From: Parafrankia elaeagni
GTDB lineage: Bacteria > Actinomycetota > Actinomycetes > Frankiales > Frankiaceae
Direction of reading: 5' to 3'
NCBI RefSeq assembly: GCF_000374165.1
Contig: NZ_KB893711.1
Coordinates: 1-59,336, forward strand
DNA: 59,336 nucleotides
A program made the position numbers and the translations under genes. Below are positions 8,017 through 17,833 of the stretch, one piece after another; position 1 is the stretch's first letter, and every line of letters starts with the position of its first letter. Under the pieces are notes generated by a model, which was not told the DNA's origin, did not search any database, and was given only the letters and a program-made list of their open reading frames with translations.

Positions 8017-9768
8017 GTGCTCGAGGAGATTCGTATCCGCGGGCTCGGCGTGATCGATGACGCGGTCCTCGATCTGGCACCGGGGCTGACGGTGGTCACC
8101 GGTGAGACCGGCGCGGGCAAGACCATGATCGTGCAGGGGCTCGGCCTGCTGACCGGCGGGCGGGCCGACTACGCCCTGGTCTCCTCGCGCCTGGGGCGTG
8201 CCTCCGTGGAGGCCCGCCTCGTCGTGCCGCCGGAGTCCGCGCTGGTGAAACGGGTCCGCGAGCTCGACGGCGAGCTCGACGACGATGTGATCATCGTGGG
8301 GCGCACGCTGACCGCGGAGGGGCGTTCCCGCGCGCAGCTGGCCGGCCGGTCCGTGCCCGCGAGTGTCCTCGCCGAGATCACCGAGAACGCGATCGCCGTC
8401 CACGGTCAGTCCGAGGCACAGCGGCTGCGGCGTCCCTCGACCCAGCGGGACGCCCTCGACCGGTTCGCCGGGCCCGCCGTCGCCGAGCCGCTGGCCCGCT
8501 ACGGGCGGGTCCACACGAGGCTGGCGAAGGTGCGGGCCCGGCTCACCGAGATCACCGGGCGGGCCCGGGAGCGCGCGCAGGAGGCCGAGCTACTGCGCCT
8601 CGGGCTCGACGAGGTGGAACGGGTCGCCCCGCAGCCCGGGGAGGATGTGGCGCTCGGCGCCGAGCTCAGCCGGCTGGAGCACGCCGAGACGCTGGTGCAG
8701 TCGGCGCGGTCCGCCCACGGCGCCCTGGTCAGCGATCCCGCCGCCGGGGACGACGTGCCGGGGGCGGTCGACCTGGTCGGTGCCGCCCGCCGGGTCGTCG
8801 CGGGCGACGCCTCCCTCGACCCGGCGCTCGGCGAGCTCGCGAACCGGCTCACCGAGGTGGCGACCCTGCTCGCCGACGTCGCCGCGGACCTCGCGTCCTA
8901 CGGGGCGGGGGTGGAGTCCGACCCGGCCCGGCTCGCGCACGCCCAGGCCCGCAAGGCCGAGCTGACGGCGCTCGCCCGCGCCCACGGTACGGACGTCGAC
9001 GGCGTCCTGGCCTGGGCGGACACGGCGGGGCGCCGGCTGCTGGAGCTCGACGGTGACGGTGACCAGTCCGGCGCGCTGGCAGCCGAACGCGACGAGCTGA
9101 CCGCCGAGCTCGCCGCGCTGGCGGAACGGATCAGCGCCGCCCGGTCCGCCGCCGCCGAGCGGTTCGGGGTGGCGGTGGCGGCGGAGCTCGCCGGCCTGGC
9201 GATGCCCCGGGCGCGGGTCGAGGCGGTCGTCGTGCAGCGCGACGACCCCACCGGGTTGCCCGTCCGTGGCCGGACGGTGGCCTTCGGCCCGAGCGGGATC
9301 GACGACGTGGAGCTGCGGCTGGTGCCGCATCCGGGGGCCCCCGCCCGCCCGGTCGAGAAGGGCGCCTCCGGCGGTGAGCTCTCCCGGGTGATGCTGGCGA
9401 TCGAGGTGGTGCTCGCCGCCGCCGACGCCGGCGCGACCATGGTGTTCGACGAGGTCGATGCGGGAGTGGGCGGCCGCGCCGCGGTCGAGATCGGCCGCCG
9501 GCTCGCCCGGCTCGCCCGCACCCACCAGGTCCTGTGCATCACGCACCTGCCACAGGTCGCGGCGTTCGCCGACCGGCACCTGGTCGTGCACAAGGCCGAC
9601 GACGGCTCGGTGACCCGCAGCGGCGTGGTGGCGCTCGACGGGCCGGAGCGGGTGCGCGAGCTGTCCCGGATGCTGGCGGGCCAGGAGGAGAGCACGCTGG
9701 CCCGCGGCCACGCCGAGGAGCTCCTCGCCGCCGCGGCGGCGGACAAGGCCGAACTCGCCCGCCCCTGA
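8017..9768 (+). CDS. recN: DNA repair protein RecN
   Basis: SMC-like ATPase of double-strand break repair. The Walker A motif GETGAGKT lies at residues 29-36, the ABC signature is in SGGELSRVMLAIEVV, and Walker B is MVFDEVDAGVGG, with CITHLPQVAAFAD after it. The middle part is predicted helical/coiled. Length is 583 aa, normal for the family. I start at GTG 8017 (VLEEIRIRGLGVID), which matches the family N-terminus and the leaderless promoter; a GTG eight codons earlier is the alternative. In M. tuberculosis two other genes sit between recN and pyrG (recalled), but here only 123 bp separate them. Confidence 0.95.
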   Translation: MLEEIRIRGLGVIDDAVLDLAPGLTVVTGETGAGKTMIVQGLGLLTGGRADYALVSSRLGRASVEARLVVPPESALVKRVRELDGELDDDVIIVGRTLTAEGRSRAQLAGRSVPASVLAEITENAIAVHGQSEAQRLRRPSTQRDALDRFAGPAVAEPLARYGRVHTRLAKVRARLTEITGRARERAQEAELLRLGLDEVERVAPQPGEDVALGAELSRLEHAETLVQSARSAHGALVSDPAAGDDVPGAVDLVGAARRVVAGDASLDPALGELANRLTEVATLLADVAADLASYGAGVESDPARLAHAQARKAELTALARAHGTDVDGVLAWADTAGRRLLELDGDGDQSGALAAERDELTAELAALAERISAARSAAAERFGVAVAAELAGLAMPRARVEAVVVQRDDPTGLPVRGRTVAFGPSGIDDVELRLVPHPGAPARPVEKGASGGELSRVMLAIEVVLAAADAGATMVFDEVDAGVGGRAAVEIGRRLARLARTHQVLCITHLPQVAAFADRHLVVHKADDGSVTRSGVVALDGPERVRELSRMLAGQEESTLARGHAEELLAAAAADKAELARP

Positions 9769-9891
9769 CGACCGGCCCGGAGCGCGGTGGCCTGCGGTGG
9801 GGCGCCCGGCAGGCCTGTTCGGTCCGGTGTTACCGTGAAGACCCGTGGAGGCGCCGGGGCCGGTACCGGCGGCGTGACCACGGGAGTCCGC

Positions 9892-11639
<1,748 letters not shown>

Positions 11640-11643
<4 letters not shown>

Positions 11644-12263
11644 GCGAGGCGGCACACAGCTACGAGGTGGCCGACAGCTCCGTCGTCTACCAGGGGCGGA
11701 TCATCGCCGTCCGGCGTGACATGGTGCGGATGCCCGACGGCGACACCTCCCAGCGGGATGTCGTGGTGCACCCCGGTGCGGTCGGGGTGGTGGCACTGGA
11801 CGACCGGGAACGGGTCGTGATGGTGCGCCAGTACCGGCACCCGGTGCGCGGCCCGCTCTGGGAGCTGCCGGCAGGCCTGCTGGACGTCCCCGGGGAGCCG
11901 GCGTCCCTCGCGGCCGCCCGGGAGCTCGCGGAGGAGGCGGGCCTGCGGGCCGGCCGCATCGACCTGCTCGTCGACGTGTACGCCTCACCGGGGATGACCG
12001 ACGAGGCCTACCGCGTGTTCCTCGCCCGCGACCTGCGGGAGATCCCCACGGCCCAGCGGTACGTCGGGGTGCACGAGGAGGCGGAGATGGCGATCACCCG
12101 CGTCGACCTGTCCGACGCGGTGGACCAGGTCATGCGCGGGGAGATCACCAACGCGATGGCGATGATCGGCCTGCTGGCGGCCTACCGTGCCCGGGCGGAC
12201 GGTTTCCGCGGCCTGCGGCCGGTCGACGCCGCCTGGTCGGCCCGGCCCACCGCGGGCGGCTGA
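11640..12263 (+). CDS. Nudix hydrolase, ADP-ribose pyrophosphatase type
   Basis: Likely hydrolyses ADP-ribose to AMP and ribose-5-phosphate. The Nudix box is seen as GLLDVPGE...RELAEEAGL, with one extra residue between the first Gly and Glu, as I recall for the mycobacterial Rv1700 orthologue. It is preceded by [21 protein letters not shown], typical of ADP-ribose pyrophosphatases. Length 207 aa. The GTG overlaps the pyrG stop codon. The pyrG-nudix-xerD order is conserved, but here two genes on the other strand lie between this gene and xerD. Confidence 0.9.
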
Positions 12264-12313
12264 CGGCCGCTGCCGTCACCATCCGGCCGGCGGCGGCCGG
12301 CGGCGACCGTTGC

Positions 12314-12336
12314 GCCAGCCAGCCAGCCAGCCAGCC
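12314..12336. repeat. (GCCA) tetranucleotide microsatellite, 5.75 units
   Basis: Five GCCA units plus GCC occur in the 92-bp gap between the convergent Nudix and PKD-protein genes. Such tracts can slip in length. No coding frame is affected. Confidence 0.8.
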
Positions 12337-12355
12337 GTCCCGGCCGGCCGGTGTG

Positions 12356-13279
12356 TCAGTCGTTGCCGACGAGGACGCCGCCGGCCTCCTCGACCGTGAT
12401 CGTCTCGGTGGCGGTGAGGATGACGTCGTCCAGCGGGAACGCCTGCCCCACCCCGGGGACGGTGAAGTAGCCGTTCCAGGTCACGGTGAGCGTGACCTGG
12501 TAGGTGCCGGGGCGGCGGTAGGAGTGGGCGACGTAGGCGTCCGGATGGTCACGTGGCGAGATCGCCGGGTCGTAGGGGCGGCCGGGTGCGTCGGGGCCGC
12601 TCTCCCCGTCGCCGAAGCGCCAGGCGTAGTGCGGCGCGGCGCTGATCGTCGCCAGCACCGGTTCGGTGACGTCGAAGGTGAACGCCGCCGGCACCGCCGT
12701 GTGCATGATCGACGGGAGGTTGGCGAAGCTGTTCCCGACCGGCTGGATCACCACCCCCGGGGTGGGCAGCAGCTCCTCCCGCAGGTAGTCGGCGAACTGG
12801 GCGGCGAGGTCGTCGACCGCGATCCCGTCGGGGTCGTAGAGCACCGGCCCGCACTCCGCGACAAGGGCGTCGTACTCGGCCCGCTCGGCCTCGGTCATCT
12901 CCGGGGCGGCGCCGACACCGGTCAGCAGCTGGCAGAGGGCGTCCGGGTCGGGCGGGCAGTCGTCGCCGCAGCCGGCTCCGCCCCCGCCGCCTCCGCTGTC
13001 GATCGGCACCTGCTCGAGCAGGCCGTTGTGGTAGCGGTACTGGTAGCCACGGTCCGTGGCCCGGGTGTCGCAGCTGCCCCAGTGGGCGCCGGCACAGCCG
13101 GTCTGCGAGGGGGGCTGCGGCGCCGCCGCGGCCGGTCGGGCCGCCAGACCGGGAAGCAGGCCGGGCCCCGGGCCGGGGCCCACCACCGCGGACGTCAGCG
13201 CGGCGCCGGTCAGCGCGACGGTGGTCAGTACGGCGGCGGCGACCCGCCCGCGGTGGCGGCTCACCGGGTGGCGGCTCAC
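12356..13279 (-). CDS. secreted PKD-domain protein
   Basis: The 307-residue product starts with a basic stretch (SRHPVSRHRGR) and a hydrophobic segment VAAAVLTTVALTGAALTSAVVG, a signal peptide or anchor, followed by an Ala/Pro-rich stretch. A Cys-containing region follows (GCAGAHWGSCD, GCGDDCPPDPDALC, with six Gly between). The C-terminal 90 residues form a PKD-like Ig fold (YAWRFGDGESGP ... YVAHSYRRPGTYQVTLTVTW). PKD domains mediate cell-surface protein or glycan contacts. The GTG start overlaps the stop of the upstream lipoprotein gene, so the two are probably co-translated; a second GTG 15 bp downstream comes from a small duplication. Function unknown. Confidence 0.8.
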   Translation of the reverse strand: MSRHPVSRHRGRVAAAVLTTVALTGAALTSAVVGPGPGPGLLPGLAARPAAAAPQPPSQTGCAGAHWGSCDTRATDRGYQYRYHNGLLEQVPIDSGGGGGGAGCGDDCPPDPDALCQLLTGVGAAPEMTEAERAEYDALVAECGPVLYDPDGIAVDDLAAQFADYLREELLPTPGVVIQPVGNSFANLPSIMHTAVPAAFTFDVTEPVLATISAAPHYAWRFGDGESGPDAPGRPYDPAISPRDHPDAYVAHSYRRPGTYQVTLTVTWNGYFTVPGVGQAFPLDDVILTATETITVEEAGGVLVGND

Positions 13280-13962
13280 CGGGTGGCCCCCGCGGCGTAG
13301 ACGATGTTCTGGATGCGCCAGCCGGGGCCGGTCAGGACGAGCCGGGCGGTGGCCGCCCGGGCCGGGACACCGGGCTCCAGACCGGCGTCGCGGCCCGCCG
13401 GGTCGAGGAGCCGAACCGGGCGGGCCGTGGCGGTGAACCGGACGTCGACGACGGTGCCCCGCCGCTCGCCCGCGGCGAGGCCGGTGATCTCGTAGGGGGG
13501 TGTCGCGGTCCGCACGCCGTTCTGGTCGAGGTGGCGGGTCATGCCGACGTCCAGCGCGCAGGTCTGGCAGCCGGGCAGCGCGGTGTCGGCGGTGTCGGCG
13601 ACGCGCCCGTCGCGCGCGGCGGCGTTGATCTCGGCGAAGTAGGCCCCGACGACCTGGGCGGCGCGAGCGGGGGAGCTGGGCGGCACCGGGGCTCCGCTCC
13701 CGGCGGAGGCGGAGGGGACGGGCCCTCCGGGCGCCGCCGGACTGCCGGAGGCCGCGGCGGCACCCGCATCCGCTGCCTCCCCCGTTCCCGCGGCGCCGGT
13801 GGCGGAGCCGGGGCGGGGCGGGGCCGGCGCGCCGCCCGGCCGGCCCGAGCCCCCGCAACCGGCGAGCAGCGAGCCCGCGCAGAGCGTGAGGATGACCGAG
13901 ACGGCGGCAATGAGGACCCCCGGGGATGCGGCGCGGCGTGACGATCCCGCGTCCGTCCGCAC
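13276..13962 (-). CDS. lipoprotein, possibly DUF6318-like
   Basis: The N-terminus is a lipoprotein signal: RRAASPGVLIAAVSVILTLCAGSLLAGC, with lipobox LLAGC and the lipidated Cys about 30 residues in. A Pro/Ala/Gly-rich spacer leads to a globular C-terminal domain (VVGAYFAEINAAARDGRVADTADTALPGCQTCALDVGM) with a CxxC pair, ending in a strand-rich part (GTVVDVRFTATARPVRLLD, ARLVLTGPGWRIQNIVYA). It resembles NTF2-like or DUF6318 lipoproteins, though I am not certain. I use the GTG that lies 7 nt after a TATCGT -10 box; a GTG three codons upstream is possible. It is coupled to the PKD gene and likely works with it outside the membrane. Confidence 0.75.
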   Translation of the reverse strand: MRTDAGSSRRAASPGVLIAAVSVILTLCAGSLLAGCGGSGRPGGAPAPPRPGSATGAAGTGEAADAGAAAASGSPAAPGGPVPSASAGSGAPVPPSSPARAAQVVGAYFAEINAAARDGRVADTADTALPGCQTCALDVGMTRHLDQNGVRTATPPYEITGLAAGERRGTVVDVRFTATARPVRLLDPAGRDAGLEPGVPARAATARLVLTGPGWRIQNIVYAAGATR

Positions 13963-13969
13963 AAGGTGC

Positions 13970-13975
13970 ACGATA
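13970..13975 (-). promoter_or_regulatory. -10 element (TATCGT) of the lipoprotein-PKD operon
   Basis: On the minus strand TATCGT is followed by 7 nt and GTG. It faces the divergent xerD promoter about 55 bp away. Confidence 0.45.
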
Positions 13976-14029
13976 GACGTTTCCCAGCGCCGTCGGGACG
14001 GGCACCGGCGAACCGGAGCCGCCGCCCCC

Positions 14030-14035
14030 TAATAT
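14030..14035 (+). promoter_or_regulatory. -10 element (TAATAT) of xerD
   Basis: TAATAT, very AT-rich for this DNA, ends 7 nt before the xerD ATG pair. The spacing predicts a leaderless transcript. Confidence 0.55.
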
Positions 14036-14042
14036 CAGTTCG

Positions 14043-15284
14043 ATGATGACCACGGCGGGCGGTGACGATGCCGGCCGCCGTGGGGCAGCGGGCGACCCGG
14101 CCCACCCTGGCCAGGTCATCGACCGCTATCTGGATCATGTTGGCCGTGAGCGGGGGCTGGCCCGAAACTCGGTCCTCGCCTACCGGCGCGACCTACGCCG
14201 CTACCGAGAGTACCTGGCAGCGCGGAACCTCGATGCACTGGGCGCGGTTGACGCGGTCCAGATCGCGGACTTCGCCGCCGCGCTGCGCACCGGCGATGCC
14301 GAGCACCCGCCACTGGCACCGGCCTCGGTTGCCCGGATGCTGGTCGCGGTCCGGTCGTTGCACCGGTTCGCGGTCCGGGAAGGGGACGTCGAAGCGGACG
14401 TGTCGCTTCCGGTCCGGGCACCGCTGCCCCCGCGGCGCCCGCCGCGCGCGCTGACTGTGGAACAGGTCGCCGCGGTCCTTGCCGCCGCCGGCCTCGCCGC
14501 CCGCCAGGACGCGGCGTTCCCGATCGGGACGTCGCGAGCTGGAGCGACACCGGCCGGGGAGCCGTTGGCTGGGGAGCCGTTGGTCGGGAATCCGTTGGTC
14601 GGGGAGATGTCGGCCGCGCCGGCGGGGGAGGCCCGATCCGGGCGGGCCGGTGGCGGGCCGACCCCGGTGGTGGCACCCGCCGGACCGCCTGCCGGCGCGA
14701 AGGTGCCGGCAGGCCCGGATCCGTCCGGGCTGGCCCGGCGGTTGCGCACCGCAGCCCTGCTCGAACTGCTCTACGGCACCGGCGCGCGAATCTCGGAGGC
14801 GGTCGGGCTCGACCTCGACGACCTCGACCTGGAACGGTCCGTGGTGCGGCTGCGCGCCCGGCGTGGCCGGGTCAGGGCCGTTCCGCTGAGCCATGGCACC
14901 GTGACGGCGTTGGAGCGCTACCTGCGACGCGGCCGGCCGTTGCTGGCCGGCTCCGGGCCCGAGGTGACGCGGGGCCCGGGCGCAGCCGTGTTCGTGTCCC
15001 GCCGTGGGACCAGGCTGTCCCGACAGAGCGCCTGGTCGGTGCTGCGGGCCGCGGCGGATGCCGCCGGGGTGGACGGGGCTTCACCGCACGTGCTGCGGCA
15101 CTCGTTCGCGGCCCACCTGCTCGACGGCGGGGCGGACGTGCGGGTGGTCCAGGAGCTGCTGGGCCATGCCTCGGTGAGCACGACCCAGATCTACACGCTG
15201 GTCACGCCGGACGCCACTGTGGATCTGCCGGTCGACGGGCCACCCCGCCGGCCGGAGACGGGACCACCCGCCCCCGGCGCATGA
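14043..15284 (+). CDS. xerD: tyrosine recombinase, XerD-like, with linker insertion and no hairpin lysine
   Basis: XerD with XerC resolves chromosome dimers at dif. Residues 25-120 form the SAM-like core-binding domain (VIDRYLDHVGRERGLARNSV). The catalytic domain shows R249 (TGARISEAVGLDLDDLDLE), H349-x-x-R352 (HVLRHSFAAHLL), H375 (LLGHASVSTTQIY) and nucleophile Y384. Family members are about 300-320 aa, whereas this has 413: residues about 155-228 form an Ala/Gly/Pro insertion with a 15-bp DNA repeat (GEPLA/GEPLV/GNPLV). The beta-hairpin that normally holds the catalytic Lys reads RARRGRVRAVPLS and has no Lys. Position after pyrG-nudix supports xerD over other integrases. An ATG pair marks the start, with no ribosome-binding site. 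Confidence 0.85.
   Translation: MMTTAGGDDAGRRGAAGDPAHPGQVIDRYLDHVGRERGLARNSVLAYRRDLRRYREYLAARNLDALGAVDAVQIADFAAALRTGDAEHPPLAPASVARMLVAVRSLHRFAVREGDVEADVSLPVRAPLPPRRPPRALTVEQVAAVLAAAGLAARQDAAFPIGTSRAGATPAGEPLAGEPLVGNPLVGEMSAAPAGEARSGRAGGGPTPVVAPAGPPAGAKVPAGPDPSGLARRLRTAALLELLYGTGARISEAVGLDLDDLDLERSVVRLRARRGRVRAVPLSHGTVTALERYLRRGRPLLAGSGPEVTRGPGAAVFVSRRGTRLSRQSAWSVLRAAADAAGVDGASPHVLRHSFAAHLLDGGADVRVVQELLGHASVSTTQIYTLVTPDATVDLPVDGPPRRPETGPPAPGA
14561..14608 (+). repeat. 15-bp coding tandem repeats inside xerD
   Basis: About three imperfect units of the pattern GGGGAGCCGTTGGCT run in frame and encode GEPLA, GEPLV and GNPLV within the interdomain insertion of the recombinase. Confidence 0.7.
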
Positions 15285-15345
15285 CCGGCTGCCCTGCTCG
15301 TGCAGGGCGCCCCGCACGGGCGCCCGGGACCGCGTCGCGGCGTGC

Positions 15346-15564
15346 TCAGGACGGTGTGTACGGCCCCAAGCTCGGCATCCCGTTGGACGGCGCGGGCGAA
15401 GGAACCCCGCCGACCCCGCCCACCGACTGGTTGCTGCGCTCGGCAAGGGTCTCGCCCACCTTGCGCGCGATCGCTTCCATCAGGCGCAGTGCCTGCGGCA
15501 GCGACAGGTTCAGCACCACTTCGCTGTCGTTCGTCATCGCGAAGCGAACCGACACGTCCGCCAT
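15346..15564 (-). CDS. small conserved hypothetical protein
   Basis: This 72-residue protein begins MADVSVRFAMTNDSEVVLNLSLPQALRLMEAIARKVGETLAERSN and ends in a Gly/Pro/Ser tail. The start ATG has GAGAGG about 8 nt upstream. The first 50 residues have a beta-strand followed by a long amphipathic helix. I do not recognise a family and propose no function. It converges with xerD. Confidence 0.65.
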   Translation of the reverse strand: MADVSVRFAMTNDSEVVLNLSLPQALRLMEAIARKVGETLAERSNQSVGGVGGVPSPAPSNGMPSLGPYTPS

Positions 15565-15728
15565 TGCTCGACCTCTCTCGCCTGACTCGGAAGTTCTGCC
15601 TACCGAAGATCTGTGTGGTGCATGTGACTCGGAACGGTACGGCCCATCTCGGACGAACGCACGCTCGGGGTTGCCCGAAACCTGCCGCCCCTCACGGTGC
15701 GTCGCATCGCCGGCGCTCCATGTTGTGG

Positions 15729-15884
15729 TCAGAGTTCTGTGAGGATCTGCCACTCGTGCTGCTCCTTCGCCGGTCGCGACGCATCGCCGGGGTGTCCGGG
15801 CTGCCACCCGACGGGCCGGGGTTCAGACGGGCCCTGGGGGCGCGGTCGCGATCGTAGCTGCCCCGTTGTTCCCTCATAGTCCAC
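15729..15884 (-). CDS. possible small protein (51 aa)
   Basis: A GTG-started frame on the minus strand ends in AKEQHEWQILTEL, and its second half has strongly G/C third codon positions as real genes here do. The first half is Arg/Pro-rich. No clear ribosome-binding site precedes the GTG, and overlapping frames in this 660-bp region are also open, so this is a candidate only. It lies 164 bp upstream of the small hypothetical gene on the same strand. Confidence 0.35.
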   Translation of the reverse strand: MDYEGTTGQLRSRPRPQGPSEPRPVGWQPGHPGDASRPAKEQHEWQILTEL

Positions 15885-16170
15885 TATCGGGTGAGTGCCC
15901 CTTTCGGGGGGTCGGAGAAATGTCCTCCCGGTTGCGTTGTCGAGCTTGTGCGTCCGCAAACCCCGTGCGATGGGGGCTTCCGGCCAGTCATGGCCCCCGC
16001 CGGGCGCCCCTTCGGGCGGTGCGACGACACCGCGACGCCGCGTGAGGCCCGGGCCGCGGCGGCGGCGGCCCGGGCCCGCCGGGCTGGCGCCGCCCCCGGC
16101 CGGCGCCGCCCGCCCGAGTCCACCGGACGCCCGCCGGGACCGACCGTGGAAGCCGTGAACTGGGAGCGGC
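15885..16170. other. intergenic region without a recognised gene
   Basis: I see no convincing gene here. Two small hairpins are visible: CCCC-tttcg-GGGG near 15898 and CGCCC-cttc-GGGCG at 16005-16018. The rest is GC-rich sequence upstream of npdG. Confidence 0.5.
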
Positions 16171-16185
16171 GTCACAGGCTGTGAC
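16171..16185. promoter_or_regulatory. perfect 15-bp palindrome upstream of npdG
   Basis: GTCACAG-G-CTGTGAC is a perfect 7+1+7 inverted repeat placed 42 bp before the npdG start. Its size and position fit an operator for a dimeric repressor or activator; the protein is not identified. Confidence 0.5.
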
Positions 16186-16227
16186 ACGGGTCGGCATGTG
16201 CGGGCGGATTCGGGCAGGATGAGGTCC

Positions 16228-16911
16228 GTGACCTCAGTCTCAACCCCTCTCCCTGACGTGTCGTCCCTTGTGATCGGTATCCTCGGCGGCTCTGGGCCGC
16301 AGGGTGGCGGCCTCGCGGTCCGCTTCGCCCTGGCGGGCCACCAGGTGCTGGTCGGCTCGCGCTCGGCTGACCGCGGGCGGGATGCCGCCGCCAAGCTGGC
16401 CGGTTCCGGGCGGCGCATCGAGGGCGGGGACAACGCCGACGTCGCCGAGCGGGCGGACGTCGTGATCGTCGCGGTGCCGTGGGAGGGCCATGGCGAGCTC
16501 CTCGCCGATCTGCGCAAGCAGCTCGCCGGGAAGATCGTCATCGACTGTGTGAACCCGATGGGCTTCGACAAGGGCGGCGCCTTCGCGCTGCCCGTCGCGG
16601 AGGGCAGCGCCGCGCAGCAGGCCGCGGCCGTGCTGCCCGACAGCACCGTCGTCGGCGCGTTCCACCACGTCTCCGCCGTCCTGCTCATGGACGAGACGGT
16701 CGCGTCGATCGACACCGACATCCTGGTGATCGGCGACGACCGCCCCGCGACCGACACGGTGATAGCGCTTGCGAACCAGATCACCGGCATGCGCGGTATC
16801 TACGCCGGCAAGCTGCGCAACGCCGGCCAGGTCGAGGCGCTCACCGCGAACCTCATCTCGGTCAACCGCCGCTACAAGGCGCACGCCGGCCTGCGCGTCA
16901 CCGACGTCTGA
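16228..16911 (+). CDS. npdG: NADPH-dependent F420 reductase
   Basis: Transfers hydride between NADP(H) and coenzyme F420. The N-terminal Rossmann fold begins SLVIGILGGSGPQGGGLAVRFALAGHQVLVGSRS, the Gly-rich loop plus the SRS segment that binds the 2'-phosphate of NADP. Later motifs include VIVAVPWEGH, IVIDCVNPMGF and VVGAFHHVSA, typical of NpdG/Fno. Length 227 aa is normal. GTG 16228 has GAGG just upstream; an ATG three codons earlier is the alternative. Supplying F420H2 would support F420-dependent enzymes, possibly including the Ddn-like protein near 53 kb (inference). Confidence 0.9.
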   Translation: MTSVSTPLPDVSSLVIGILGGSGPQGGGLAVRFALAGHQVLVGSRSADRGRDAAAKLAGSGRRIEGGDNADVAERADVVIVAVPWEGHGELLADLRKQLAGKIVIDCVNPMGFDKGGAFALPVAEGSAAQQAAAVLPDSTVVGAFHHVSAVLLMDETVASIDTDILVIGDDRPATDTVIALANQITGMRGIYAGKLRNAGQVEALTANLISVNRRYKAHAGLRVTDV

Positions 16912-16915
16912 GCCC

Positions 16916-17794
16916 GTGGTGGCGGGTTCGGCAGTGCCGCCGGTCGACCCGTCGAGGCCGCCGGTCGACCCGTCGAGGCCGCCGGCCGGCTCGGCGCAGC
17001 CGCGGGAGGAGCCGGCGCAGCCGCGGGACGACCTGGGAAACCCGGTGCCCGTCCCCGCGGAGGTCCGGCGCGTCGTCTCGCTGGTGCCGAGCCTGAGCGA
17101 GTCGGTCGCGGCGAGCGCGCCGGGCCTGCTGGTGGGGGCGACCGACTGGTGCACCCATCCCGGGGATCTGGCGGTGACCCGGGTCCGCGGGACCAAGAAC
17201 CCGGACCTCGAGCGGATCGCCGCGCTGGCACCGGACCTGGTCTGCGCCAACGCCGAGGAGAACCGTCAAATCGATCTCGACGCGCTGCGTGCCGCCGGGC
17301 TCGCCGTCTGGGTGACCGCGCCGACGACCGTCCCCGCGGCGCTGCACAGCCTCGACCGGCTGCTGCGCCTGGGCTGCCGGCTGCCGCGTCCGGCCTGGCT
17401 CACGACCGCGGAGCAGGCCTGGGCCGAGCCGTACCGGGGGCCACGCCGCCGGGCGGTCATCCCGATCTGGCGCCGGCCGTGGATGGCGGTCGGCCGGGAC
17501 ACCTTCACCGGTGACGTGCTGGCGCGGCTCGGTGTGGACAACGCGCTCGGCGGCTCCGAGCAGCGCTACCCGCGGGTGGACGTCGCCGCCCTGCCGCCGC
17601 ACGATCTGGTGGTGCTGCCGGACGAGCCATACGCCTTCAGCCCGTCCGACGGCCCGGAGGCGTTCGCGGTGCCCGCGGTGTGCGTCTCCGGACGCCTGCT
17701 CACCTGGTACGGCCCGTCACTGGTCGAGGCCCGGGCCAGCCTGGCCGCGGCACTGGCCGCCAGCCCGGGCCCCGGGGCTGCTCAGGAGCGGTGA
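16916..17794 (+). CDS. helical-backbone metal receptor (BtuF-like, cytosolic)
   Basis: The protein resembles periplasmic cobalamin/iron-siderophore binding proteins: RRVVSLVPSLSESVAASAPGLLVGATDWCTHP, then a long linking helix and a second lobe (VIPIWRRPWMAVGRDTFTGDVLARLGVDNALGG). It has no signal peptide or lipobox; the first 45 residues are low-complexity, with a repeated PVDPSRPP segment. Actinobacteria often carry such non-exported members whose ligand is unknown. It begins 4 bp after npdG and is probably in the same operon. An internal GTG near 17044 would remove the low-complexity part. Confidence 0.75.
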   Translation: MVAGSAVPPVDPSRPPVDPSRPPAGSAQPREEPAQPRDDLGNPVPVPAEVRRVVSLVPSLSESVAASAPGLLVGATDWCTHPGDLAVTRVRGTKNPDLERIAALAPDLVCANAEENRQIDLDALRAAGLAVWVTAPTTVPAALHSLDRLLRLGCRLPRPAWLTTAEQAWAEPYRGPRRRAVIPIWRRPWMAVGRDTFTGDVLARLGVDNALGGSEQRYPRVDVAALPPHDLVVLPDEPYAFSPSDGPEAFAVPAVCVSGRLLTWYGPSLVEARASLAAALAASPGPGAAQER

Positions 17795-17799
17795 CTGGT

Positions 17800-17833
17800 G
17801 CGGACGGGCCTCAGTAGCGGACGGGCCTCAGTA
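17800..17833. repeat. 17-bp tandem duplication across the panB 3' end
   Basis: The sequence GCGGACGGGCCTCAGTA occurs twice in direct succession. The second copy contains the panB stop codon on the minus strand, so the first is an extra downstream stop-containing copy. Confidence 0.8.

Noticed and set aside
14043-15284. xerD considered as a phage or island integrase marking an attachment site
   Set aside because: It has the pyrG-nudix-xerD neighbourhood of the housekeeping recombinase; no tRNA, direct repeats or phage genes flank it.
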